In this document: piece by piece, positions 1 through 7,323 of the stretch | Numbering within the stretch: the stretch's first letter is position 1 | How the letters are laid out: each line of letters opens with the position of its first letter | Assembly (NCBI GenBank): GCA_021823875.1 | Contig: JAKAMD010000175.1 | Span: 1-7,323, forward strand | Length of the DNA: 7,323 bases | Direction: 5' to 3' | DNA from: Pseudomonadota bacterium | Lineage (GTDB): Bacteria > Pseudomonadota > Alphaproteobacteria > Rhizobiales > Xanthobacteraceae | The notes under the pieces: generated by a model | Databases searched by the model: none | Seen by the model: only the letters and a program-made list of their open reading frames with translations | What the model was told of the DNA's origin: nothing | Translations under genes and position numbers: made by a program

Positions 1-171
1 TCCGGAAAGCCGTGAGGCGGCCAGCCCGGAACCCAGAAGCCGCAGCGCTTGCAGGCATGATGTCGTTGCGCCAGAGCGCTTGGGCTCATACGGCCCCTGC
101 GCCTGACCCGGTAGCTTCATGCTACGGAGACCGCTAAAAGGAGCGGCTTTTTCTCTTGAGGGGCGGAATCC
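1..171. other. Leading non-coding or gene-end stretch
   Basis: No gene can be assigned here. On the plus strand one frame is open from the window edge to a TGA at 104-106, and another to a TAA at 135-137. On the minus strand a frame opens at an ATG (118-120) and runs off the left edge with no stop and no visible ribosome binding site. None of the three translations looks like a protein I recognise, and third-position GC does not clearly favour any of them. The one structured element is the hairpin plus T-run at 131-152. The stretch may be the tail of a plus-strand gene or transcript lying to the left. Confidence 0.4.
131..152 (+). terminator. Probable intrinsic terminator upstream of the MFS gene
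   Basis: A 5-bp stem (CCGCT at 131-135, AGCGG at 142-146) encloses a 6-base loop and is followed by C and five T residues (148-152). A second small inverted repeat, GTAGC/GCTAC (111-115, 121-125), lies just before it. The T-run is on the plus strand, so it would end transcription coming from the left, 20 bases before the MFS start codon. The stem is short, so termination may be only partial. It could also act as an attenuator in the MFS leader. Confidence 0.5.
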
Positions 172-1386
172 ATGTCGGCTGTTGCCGAACCTGCCGTGAT
201 CTTCAGTGACGACAAGCTCGCGCGCCGCAACGCCATGGTGCTGGCGGTCGCGCAAGCGCTGGCGGGCGGCAACAATACCGTGATCGTGGCCAGCAGTGCC
301 ATCGTCGGCGCGATGCTGGCGCCCGACAAGGGCCTGGCCACACTGCCGATCACCACCATGGTATTGGGCATGTGGTTCGGCACGCTGCCGGTCGGGGCGC
401 TCGCCCGCCGCTTTGGCCGCCGCTTCGCGCTGCAGAGCGGGTCGCTGTTCGGCATCCTGTCCGGCCTGATCTCGTTCGCGGCGGTGATGGCCGGTCATTT
501 TGGGTTGCTGCTGCTCGGCACCTTCTGCGGCGGGCTTTATGCTGCGGCGCATCAGTCCTACCGCTTTGCCGCCGCCGATACGGCGAGCGAGCGATACCGG
601 CCGAAAGTGGTGTCCTGGGTGCTGGCCGGCGGCGTGTTCGCCGCGGTGCTGGGGCCGCAACTCATCATCTTCACCAAGGATTTGCTGTCGCCCTACATCT
701 TCGCGGCCAGCTTTCTTGGCCAGTCGGCCTGCGCACTGCTGGCAGCCGGCGTGCTGCAATTCGTCAAGATTCCACCGCTCGCCGTCAAGCACTTGCCGCC
801 GGGACGCCCGCTGGCCGAAATCGTGCGTGCGCCCACATTCATCGTGGCGGCCGCCGTCGGCATCGTCTCCTACACCACCATGAATCTGGTGATGACTTCG
901 GCGCCGCTCGCCATGGTCGACTGCGGCCATTCGGTTACCGACGCCACGCTCGGCATCCAATGGCACGTGCTGGCCATGTATGCGCCGAGCTTTATTACCG
1001 GCCCTCTCATCGGCCGCTTCGGCGTTCCGCGCATTACCGGGTTGGGACTTGTGTTGATCTGCCTCACCGCAATCGTTGCCATCTCCGGCATCACGGTCGC
1101 GCATTTCTGGACCGCGCTGGTGCTGCTTGGCGTCGGCTGGAACCTTGCCTTCATCGGCGCCACCACCATGGTCACCCAGTGCCATCGGCCGGAAGAACGC
1201 AACAAGGTGCAGGCCTTCAACGATTTCCTGATCTTTGGCAGCATGGGCCTGAGCTCCTATTCCTCGGGCCAGTTGCTCGCCGATTTCGGCTGGACGGCCG
1301 TCAATATGGTGCTGTTCCCCCCGGTGCTCATCGCCGTCGTGCTGCTGGCCTGGCACGCCCTGCGCCGGGCACGCGTGGCGGTGTGA
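172..1386 (+). CDS. Major facilitator superfamily (MFS) transporter, substrate unknown
   Basis: This is a 404-residue inner-membrane secondary transporter, the usual length for a 12-helix MFS protein. Hydrophobic stretches fall near residues 21-47, 57-77, 85-107, 109-131, 146-168, 173-198, 222-249, 264-280, 289-309, 311-335, 351-371 and 374-396. A motif-A-like loop (ALARRFGRR, 76-84) joins helices 2 and 3, and its counterpart in the C-terminal half is IGRFGVPR (280-287). The conserved-looking PEERNKVQAFNDF (340-352) precedes helix 11. ATG 172 is supported by a GAGGGG ribosome binding site at 158-163. The first 20 residues are polar and cytoplasmic, with no cleavable signal. No strong terminator follows, but the 290-base gap to hppA suggests a separate transcript. 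The substrate cannot be told from sequence; the neighbours (pyrophosphatase, envelope and lipid genes) give no clear hint. Drug or metabolite efflux and vitamin uptake both remain possible. Confidence 0.9.
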   Translation: MSAVAEPAVIFSDDKLARRNAMVLAVAQALAGGNNTVIVASSAIVGAMLAPDKGLATLPITTMVLGMWFGTLPVGALARRFGRRFALQSGSLFGILSGLISFAAVMAGHFGLLLLGTFCGGLYAAAHQSYRFAAADTASERYRPKVVSWVLAGGVFAAVLGPQLIIFTKDLLSPYIFAASFLGQSACALLAAGVLQFVKIPPLAVKHLPPGRPLAEIVRAPTFIVAAAVGIVSYTTMNLVMTSAPLAMVDCGHSVTDATLGIQWHVLAMYAPSFITGPLIGRFGVPRITGLGLVLICLTAIVAISGITVAHFWTALVLLGVGWNLAFIGATTMVTQCHRPEERNKVQAFNDFLIFGSMGLSSYSSGQLLADFGWTAVNMVLFPPVLIAVVLLAWHALRRARVAV

Positions 1387-1451
1387 CGGTAGGGAAGGGG
1401 CCACTCCCGACCCGGCCCGCCAGCCTCCTCCAGGGAAAGACGGCCCTTGCG

Positions 1452-1464
1452 TCCTATGATAGGA
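1452..1464. promoter_or_regulatory. 13-bp palindrome, possible operator
   Basis: TCCTAT and ATAGGA form a perfect 6+6 inverted repeat around a single central G. It is AT-rich in a GC-rich gap, lying 66 bases after the MFS stop and about 210 bases before hppA. The symmetry fits a dimeric regulator's binding site. One base is too small a loop for an RNA hairpin, so a DNA site is more likely than a transcript structure. No regulator is identified, and it could be chance. Confidence 0.25.
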
Positions 1465-1527
1465 ACAGTTTCGTGCATTCGGCGCCGTTCGTCCGGTAAT
1501 CATCCACGGCGATAGTCTTTTTGCGCG

Positions 1528-1557
1528 TTGCGTCACGGCGTCGTTTTTGGCTATATC
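1528..1557 (+). promoter_or_regulatory. Weak sigma-70-like promoter candidate for hppA
   Basis: TTGCGT (1528-1533) and TATATC (1552-1557) lie 18 bases apart and partly match the -35 and -10 consensus (TTG conserved; TATA conserved). They sit about 120 bases before the hppA start, leaving a leader of roughly 110 bases. The match is modest, and other start sites in the gap are possible. Confidence 0.3.
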
Positions 1558-1559
1558 CG

Positions 1560-1586
1560 CGCGCTTTCCGGTCGGGGTGAAGCGCG
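1560..1586 (+). other. Potential hairpin in the hppA leader (upstream)
   Basis: CGCGCTT (1560-1566) can pair perfectly with AAGCGCG (1580-1586) over a 13-base loop. It lies just downstream of the candidate -10 element, so it would be at the very 5' end of an hppA transcript started there. There is no T-run after it, so it is not a terminator. Confidence 0.3.
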
Positions 1587-1606
1587 ATTCAAGGCGGCCA
1601 TCCTCG

Positions 1607-1643
1607 ACGCTCCCTGGCGCCGGGCGGGAGCGTATCCCCCGCC
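1607..1643 (+). promoter_or_regulatory. Potential alternative hairpins in the hppA leader (downstream)
   Basis: ACGCTCCC (1607-1614) pairs perfectly with GGGAGCGT (1626-1633), an 8-bp stem with an 11-base loop ending 43 bases before the hppA ATG. Part of its right arm, GGCGGG (1623-1628), can instead pair with CCCGCC (1638-1643). The two folds exclude each other. I do not recognise a known riboswitch class. GC-rich sequence makes chance pairings common, so function is unproven. Confidence 0.35.
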
Positions 1644-1676
1644 AGCTCCGTTATCTAAATCGAGGATGAATTCACC

Positions 1677-3806
<2,130 letters not shown>

Positions 3807-3830
3807 ACGGCGATCACCCAACCGAAAAGC

Positions 3831-3862
3831 AGAGGGCCCGCTTGATGAGCGGGCCCTTTTTT
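3831..3862 (+). terminator. Strong intrinsic terminator of hppA
   Basis: AGGGCCCGC (3833-3841) pairs perfectly with GCGGGCCCT (3849-3857) across a 7-base loop whose outer T and A may also pair. A run of six T residues follows (3857-3862). It lies 26 bases after the hppA stop and 24 bases before the end of the convergent bamE. On the minus strand the stem is followed only by CTCTGCTTTT, so it may also end the bamE transcript, but less efficiently. Confidence 0.9.
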
Positions 3863-3886
3863 CATTCGGAGCGTCGCCGTGACCGG

Positions 3887-4372
3887 CTACGGGTTCCTGA
3901 ATGGATTGAAGGCCACCAGCATGCCGGCCAGCAGGTTGCGCTCCTGGCCGCCGGTCGGCGTGGTCTGCGAGATAAAGTCGAACACCTTGCCGTCCTTGAG
4001 GCCGTAATTGGCGAGCCGCGTCACGCGACGGTCCTTGTTGAAATAGATCGCGATCACGCGTTGATCGACCACATGCTGCGGCAGGAATGCGGCTGCCCGC
4101 TCGGCCTTTTGCGAGATGTAATAGAACGCCTCTCCGCTCACGGTCGCGACGGTGGAGGGCGTGCCCATCACGATCAGCACCTGTTCCTGCGTGGCTCCGA
4201 TCGGGATCTGCTCGAGCGCACCTTCCTGCAGCACGTAGCCGCGCTGAAAGGTTTCGGTGAAACGGCCGCAGCCGGAAAGCGCCAGCGTGCAGCCGAGCGC
4301 CAGCACCGCAAGGTGCACACGCCGCCGCCGTTGGTCGAAAACGCGATTGGAAGGCAAACCCGGCATCCTCAT
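3887..4372 (-). CDS. bamE: Outer-membrane assembly lipoprotein BamE (SmpA/OmlA family)
   Basis: This is a small lipoprotein of the BAM complex, which inserts beta-barrel proteins into the outer membrane. With the start at 4372 it has 161 residues. A basic n-region (RRRR), a hydrophobic core and a lipobox LSGC put the lipidated cysteine at residue 35. The SmpA/OmlA core follows: IPIGATQEQVLIVMGTPS (56-73), the typical amphipathic segment ending in a G-x-P turn, then beta strands including FYYISQ (83-88). The frame stays open to an ATG at 4504, which would add 44 residues before the signal peptide and overlap the divergent chaperone gene. That is implausible, so I chose the first ATG close to the signal; ATG 4366 is the other option. 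No clear Shine-Dalgarno site precedes either. The gene is convergent with hppA and divergent from the chaperone gene. Confidence 0.9.
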   Translation of the reverse strand: MRMPGLPSNRVFDQRRRRVHLAVLALGCTLALSGCGRFTETFQRGYVLQEGALEQIPIGATQEQVLIVMGTPSTVATVSGEAFYYISQKAERAAAFLPQHVVDQRVIAIYFNKDRRVTRLANYGLKDGKVFDFISQTTPTGGQERNLLAGMLVAFNPFRNP

Positions 4373-4442
4373 TTTCAACTTGCATCGGCAGGGAGCATGC
4401 CTTACCGGGCGGCTAATCCGCACCGGCCGCTGATCCAACCCG
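4373..4442. promoter_or_regulatory. Divergent intergenic region between bamE and the bc1 chaperone gene
   Basis: These 70 bases must hold the promoter for bamE on the minus strand and probably one for the chaperone operon on the plus strand, since the two starts face away from each other. I could not find a convincing -35/-10 pair on either strand. A GCATGC palindrome lies at 4395-4400. The promoter role is inferred from gene arrangement only. Confidence 0.45.
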
Positions 4443-4988
4443 ATGATATTTCCCCTGTTTCGCCGCGGCGCGCGGCCCGACACCATTTCCACCCTGTATG
4501 GCACGATCGTGGCGCAGGCGCGAATGCCGTCTTTTTATCGCGAATTTGCCGTTGCCGACACAGTTAACGGTCGTTTCGACCTGCTGGCCCTGCATATGTG
4601 TCTGGTTTTGGAGCGGTTTTCTACCGAACCGTCGCTGCGCACGGTTGGGCAGGGCCTTTTCGACCGGTTTTGGCAGGATATGGACCATAATTTGCGGGAA
4701 ATGGCGGTCGGCGATCTCGCCGTCCCCAAACGCATGCGGGCTCTGGGCGAGGCCTATTATGGCAGGGCGCAAGCCTATCGTGAGGCGCTGGCCACCGCGG
4801 ACGAGGGAACGCTTGTTGAGGCGCTGGCCCGCAACGTCTATGCCGGGGAGCCGGCCGATCCGGTGGCACCGCACCGGCTTGCGGCCTATGTGCGGGAGGC
4901 GGTAGGTGAACTGGCCGGGCAGGACCCGGCCCGTATGGCAGAGGGCATTTTGCGATTCCCCACGCTTGCCACGTCCTCCGAGAAGTAA
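4443..4988 (+). CDS. Ubiquinol-cytochrome c chaperone family protein (Cbp3/UQCC1-like)
   Basis: This 181-residue protein belongs to the Ubiq_cyt_C_chap family (PF03981 as I recall it), the bacterial relatives of mitochondrial Cbp3/UQCC1, which helps cytochrome b synthesis and assembly of the bc1 complex. The family core is clear: the F-x2-D-M-D-x2-LREM-x-VGDL-x-VPKRM segment (76-98) followed by YYGRA (105-109). The opening LYGTIVAQAR (18-27) is also typical. There is no signal peptide or membrane segment, so it is probably cytoplasmic or membrane-peripheral. ATG 4443 is preceded by an in-frame TGA at 4431-4433, so no longer start is possible; the next Met is residue 28, inside the conserved start. 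No Shine-Dalgarno sequence is visible. It heads the plus-strand group with yceD, 31 bases upstream of it. The role in bacteria is inferred from the eukaryotic homologues. Confidence 0.88.
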   Translation: MIFPLFRRGARPDTISTLYGTIVAQARMPSFYREFAVADTVNGRFDLLALHMCLVLERFSTEPSLRTVGQGLFDRFWQDMDHNLREMAVGDLAVPKRMRALGEAYYGRAQAYREALATADEGTLVEALARNVYAGEPADPVAPHRLAAYVREAVGELAGQDPARMAEGILRFPTLATSSEK

Positions 4989-5005
4989 GATTAGGTATAC
5001 AGGAT

Positions 5006-5011
5006 AAGAGG
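5006..5011 (+). promoter_or_regulatory. Ribosome binding site deciding the yceD start
   Basis: AAGAGG lies 8 bases before ATG 5020. An in-frame TTG directly before it (5017-5019) could also be read as a start, but would be only 5 bases from this site. Spacing and codon type both favour the ATG. Confidence 0.7.
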
Positions 5012-5019
5012 CTGATTTG

Positions 5020-5550
5020 ATGGAAAGAGCCATCAATGCCTGGAGTGTGCTGGTATCCCTCGATGAGATCCCGGAGACGGGCCTGCATCGCGAGATCGAA
5101 GCGCCGGACGAGGTGCGCGCGGCCATCGCCAAGCTTGCGGGCCTGCGCGAACTGCCGGCGTTGGCGGCGACGTTCGACCTCGCGCGCCGCGGCGATGGCG
5201 TTGCGGTGAATGGCCGTGTCCAAGCGAGGGTCGGCCAGACCTGTGTCGTCAGCCTCGAGTCGATCGAGAACACCGTCGATGAGCCGATCGACCTGGTGTT
5301 TGCGCCGGAACCGTATAGGCCGGCCCGGGCGACCCCAGCTTCGGATGCGGAGGAAGAACCGCCGGAGGTCTTGAAGGATGGGAAGCTCGACCTCGGCGCC
5401 CTGGCCGTCGAGTTCCTGATGCTTGGCATCGACCCCTATCCGCGCAAGCCGGGGGTCGAATTCACGCCACCAAAAGTCGAAAATCGCGGCGACCGCCCCT
5501 TTGCCGCGCTGGCGGCGCTGAAGAAGCGCCTCGGCACGACGCAAAGCTGA
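5020..5550 (+). CDS. yceD: DUF177/YceD family protein (23S rRNA accumulation)
   Basis: This is a 176-residue soluble protein of the DUF177 (YceD) family. Family members are linked to 23S rRNA accumulation and processing in bacteria and chloroplasts; the molecular mechanism is not settled. The core element GRVQARVGQTC (65-75), with the single cysteine C75, is followed by VVSLESI (76-82), the typical G-x-V-x-A-x4-Q-x-C pattern. After an acidic linker (DAEEEPPE, 109-116) come an amphipathic segment around EFLMLGIDPYPRKPG (131-145) and a short C-terminal helix FAALAALKKR (161-170). It lies between the bc1 chaperone gene and plsX, 132 bases upstream of plsX. In enterobacteria rpmF sits between yceD and plsX; here there is none. 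The family call is firm; the exact function is inferred. Confidence 0.88.
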   Translation: MERAINAWSVLVSLDEIPETGLHREIEAPDEVRAAIAKLAGLRELPALAATFDLARRGDGVAVNGRVQARVGQTCVVSLESIENTVDEPIDLVFAPEPYRPARATPASDAEEEPPEVLKDGKLDLGALAVEFLMLGIDPYPRKPGVEFTPPKVENRGDRPFAALAALKKRLGTTQS

Positions 5551-5586
5551 ATCCGCAGCAAGCCGTGGAACGCAACGACAACCGCC

Positions 5587-5614
5587 TTGTCTGGCGCCCC
5601 GCAATGGCTATGGT
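5587..5614 (+). promoter_or_regulatory. Possible internal promoter for plsX-fabH
   Basis: TTGTCT (5587-5592) and TATGGT (5609-5614) are separated by 16 bases and each match four of six consensus positions. They lie in the 132-base gap before plsX, which is unusually long for this otherwise compact group, and would leave a leader of about 60 bases. No terminator is seen in the gap, so read-through from yceD is equally likely. Confidence 0.3.
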
Positions 5615-5682
5615 CGCCGGCGTGAGTAGCCCCAAGGAGACCGTGCCGGCGGTAACTGGGCCGACGGCGCCAAGGTCACGCC

Positions 5683-6744
5683 ATGCCCGATAACGTGCGC
5701 ATCGCTCTCGACGCGATGGGCGGCGACCATGGACCTTCGGTCGTGCTGCCGGCCGCCGATATATCGCTCACCCGTCATCCGGACATCGAGTTCCAGCTCT
5801 ACGGCGACCGCGCCGTGATGGATCCCTTGCTGGAGCGGCTGCCGCGGCTCAAGGCGCGCGCCGAAGTGGTGCATACCGACGTCGCCATCCGCATGGACGA
5901 CAAGCCGAGCCAGGCGCTGCGCCATGGGCGCTGGAAATCCTCGATGTGGCTGGCTCTCGACGCCATCAAGCGCGAGACCGCCTGCGCGGCGGTCTCGGCC
6001 GGCAATACCGGCGCGCTGATGGCGATGTCCCGCTTCTGCCTGCGGATGCTGGAGGGCATCGAGCGCCCGGCGATCGCCGCCATCTGGCCGACCATGCGCG
6101 GGGAATCGGTGGTGCTCGATGTGGGCGCCTCGATCGGCGCCGACGAGCAGCATCTGATTAATCTGGCCGCCATGGGCAGCGCCATGGCGCGCGTCCTGTT
6201 CGACATCGAGCGTCCGACCGTCGGTCTGCTCAATGTCGGTGTGGAGGAGATCAAGGGGCTGGAAGCCGTGCGCGAAGCGGGCCGTATCCTGCGCGAGGGC
6301 CATTTCCCGCATTTCGCCTATCACGGCTTCGTCGAGGGCGACGACATCGGCAAGGGCACCGTCGACGTGGTGGTGACCGAGGGCTTTGCCGGCAATATCG
6401 CGCTCAAGACCGCGGAAGGCACCGCCCGCCAGCTCGCGACTTATTTGCGTGCCGCCATGAACCGCACCTGGATGTCGCGGCTCGGTTATCTTCTGGCCCG
6501 CCAGGCCTTCAATACGCTGCGCGAAAAGATGGACCCGCGCAAAGCCAATGGCGGCGTCTTCCTCGGATTGAACGGTATCGTGATCAAGAGCCATGGCGGC
6601 GCCGACGCCGAAGGCTTCGCGAACGCCATCGATATTGGCTACGACATGGTGCGCTACGGATTGCTCACCAAGATCGGAGAGTCGGTGGAGCGCGATCTCA
6701 AGGCTAACGCGACGGCGCGCGTGGTGAGCGGAGCAAGTTCGTGA
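5683..6744 (+). CDS. plsX: Phosphate acyltransferase PlsX
   Basis: This 353-residue enzyme converts acyl-ACP and phosphate to acyl-phosphate, the acyl donor that PlsY uses to start phospholipid synthesis. It is a soluble, usually membrane-associated protein. Conserved segments are in order: LDAMGGD (9-15), VSAGNTGALMA (104-114), VVLDVGAS (143-150), LLNVGVEE (182-189), FVEGDD (216-221), VVTEGFAGNIALK (230-242) and HGGADAEGF (304-312). Many homologues read DVGAN where this one has S150, a mild variant. ATG 5683 follows AAGG at 5672-5675, and an in-frame TAA at 5653-5655 with no start codon in between excludes a longer form. Its stop overlaps the fabH start by 4 bp, so the two are very likely cotranscribed and translationally coupled. 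Confidence 0.97.
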   Translation: MPDNVRIALDAMGGDHGPSVVLPAADISLTRHPDIEFQLYGDRAVMDPLLERLPRLKARAEVVHTDVAIRMDDKPSQALRHGRWKSSMWLALDAIKRETACAAVSAGNTGALMAMSRFCLRMLEGIERPAIAAIWPTMRGESVVLDVGASIGADEQHLINLAAMGSAMARVLFDIERPTVGLLNVGVEEIKGLEAVREAGRILREGHFPHFAYHGFVEGDDIGKGTVDVVVTEGFAGNIALKTAEGTARQLATYLRAAMNRTWMSRLGYLLARQAFNTLREKMDPRKANGGVFLGLNGIVIKSHGGADAEGFANAIDIGYDMVRYGLLTKIGESVERDLKANATARVVSGASS

Positions 6745-7323
6745 CAATTTTGCGTTCAGTCGTTCTCGGCTGCGGTAGCTACCTGCCCAATCGCATTCTC
6801 TCCAATGAAGATCTGGCCAAGGCGGTGGACACCACCGATGAATGGATCGTGCAGCGCACCGGTATCCGCGAGCGCCATATTGCGGCGCCCGGCGAACTGA
6901 CCTCGGACCTCGCGCTGCATGCGGCGCGGGCGGCGCTCGCCAACGCCCATCTGGAGCCGGACGCCATCGACCTGATCGTGCTCGCCACATCGACCCCGGA
7001 CCAGACCTTCCCGGCGACCGCGGTGTCGGTGCAGGCCGGCCTCGGCATCACCCAGGGCGTCGCCTTCGACCTGCAGGCGGTCTGTTCGGGCTTTGTCTTC
7101 GCCATGTCGGTGGCCGACTCCATGCTGCGATCCGGCGCCCATAAGCGCGCCCTGGTGATCGGGGCCGAGACCTTCTCGCGCATCCTCGACTGGAACGACC
7201 GCACCACCTGCGTGCTGTTCGGCGACGGGGCGGGCGCCATTGTGCTGGAGGCGCAGGAGCAGCCGGGCGAGGTGACCGACCGCGGCATCCTGACCACCCA
7301 CCTGCGCTCGGACGGAGATCGGA
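6741..7323 (+). CDS. fabH: 3-oxoacyl-ACP synthase III FabH (5' part, cut by window end)
   Basis: Beta-ketoacyl-ACP synthase III joins acetyl-CoA (or another short acyl-CoA) to malonyl-ACP and so starts type II fatty acid synthesis in the cytoplasm. About 194 codons are present, roughly 60% of a usual protein of about 325 residues. Visible signatures are the N-terminal GCGSYLPN (10-17), DEWIVQRTGIRER (33-45), the nucleophile in AVCSGF with Cys115, and GDGAGA (161-166). The active-site His and Asn lie beyond the window. The start is GTG 6741, in the GTGA overlap with the plsX stop, with GGAG at 6730-6733 seven bases ahead. The reading continues open to the last base, so the truncation is an effect of the window and not a broken gene. 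Confidence 0.95.
   Translation, partial: MTILRSVVLGCGSYLPNRILSNEDLAKAVDTTDEWIVQRTGIRERHIAAPGELTSDLALHAARAALANAHLEPDAIDLIVLATSTPDQTFPATAVSVQAGLGITQGVAFDLQAVCSGFVFAMSVADSMLRSGAHKRALVIGAETFSRILDWNDRTTCVLFGDGAGAIVLEAQEQPGEVTDRGILTTHLRSDGDR

Larger units (their letters stand above)
1387..1676. other. Intergenic region between the MFS gene and hppA
   Basis: I see no protein-coding gene in this 290-base gap. It contains a 13-bp palindrome (1452-1464), a weak promoter candidate (1528-1557), two potential hairpins (1560-1586 and 1607-1633) and the hppA ribosome binding site GAGGA (1662-1666). Two T-runs (1518-1522, 1544-1548) are each preceded by CACGGCG (1505-1511, 1534-1540), giving an imperfect direct repeat with a 29-base period. 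Neither T-run has a stem in front of it, so neither looks like a terminator for the MFS gene. Confidence 0.6.

Noticed and set aside
1..120. Minus-strand frame from ATG 118-120 running off the left edge
   Set aside because: It lacks a ribosome binding site, has no recognisable protein features and only 40 visible codons, so it is not reported as a gene.
1505..1548. Direct repeat of CACGGCG followed by a T-run, considered as tandem terminators
   Set aside because: There is no stem in front of either T-run, so they lack the hairpin of an intrinsic terminator; the repeat is short and imperfect.
4373..4504. N-terminal extension of bamE from an ATG at 4504
   Set aside because: It would place 44 non-conserved residues before a clear lipoprotein signal peptide and overlap the start of the divergent chaperone gene.
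5604..5693. A 29-codon plus-strand frame overlapping the plsX start
   Set aside because: It has no ribosome binding site and no recognisable sequence, and short frames like this are expected by chance.
5608..6990. A 460-codon minus-strand frame across plsX and fabH
   Set aside because: It is antisense to two well-conserved enzymes, rich in H, R, D and G, and shows no family features.

Overview
This is ordinary chromosomal DNA from a GC-rich alphaproteobacterium. The gene content and order point to the Hyphomicrobiales (Bradyrhizobium/Rhodopseudomonas/Xanthobacteraceae-like), because the series divergent bamE, ubiquinol-cytochrome c chaperone, YceD, plsX, fabH is typical of that group. The assignment is an inference from memory, not from a database search. 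I see no mobile elements, CRISPR arrays, tRNAs or rRNAs, and no convincing new multi-gene system.

Layout. Bases 1-171 hold no confident gene. They contain a small terminator-like hairpin just before a plus-strand MFS transporter of unknown substrate (172-1386). A 290-base gap follows. It holds a 13-bp palindrome, a weak promoter candidate and a structured leader. The gap leads into hppA (1677-3806), a membrane H+-translocating pyrophosphatase with the Lys/Thr signature of the K+-independent class. A strong intrinsic terminator (3831-3862) ends hppA. On the minus strand, bamE (3887-4372) encodes a small outer-membrane lipoprotein of the BAM complex. Across a 70-base gap, four plus-strand genes diverge from it: a cytochrome bc1 assembly chaperone (4443-4988), a DUF177/YceD protein (5020-5550), plsX (5683-6744) and the 5' part of fabH (6741 to the window end).

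How the genes work together. plsX and fabH act at the junction of fatty acid initiation and phospholipid synthesis and overlap by 4 bp, so they are probably translationally coupled. YceD is associated with 23S rRNA accumulation; its place before plsX mirrors the yceD-rpmF-plsX-fabH order of enterobacteria, but rpmF is absent here. hppA, the bc1 chaperone and bamE are separate housekeeping functions (energy conservation, respiration, outer-membrane assembly) that sit side by side. The most useful observations are regulatory: the hppA leader, the palindrome upstream of it, and the absence of a Shine-Dalgarno site at the chaperone start.
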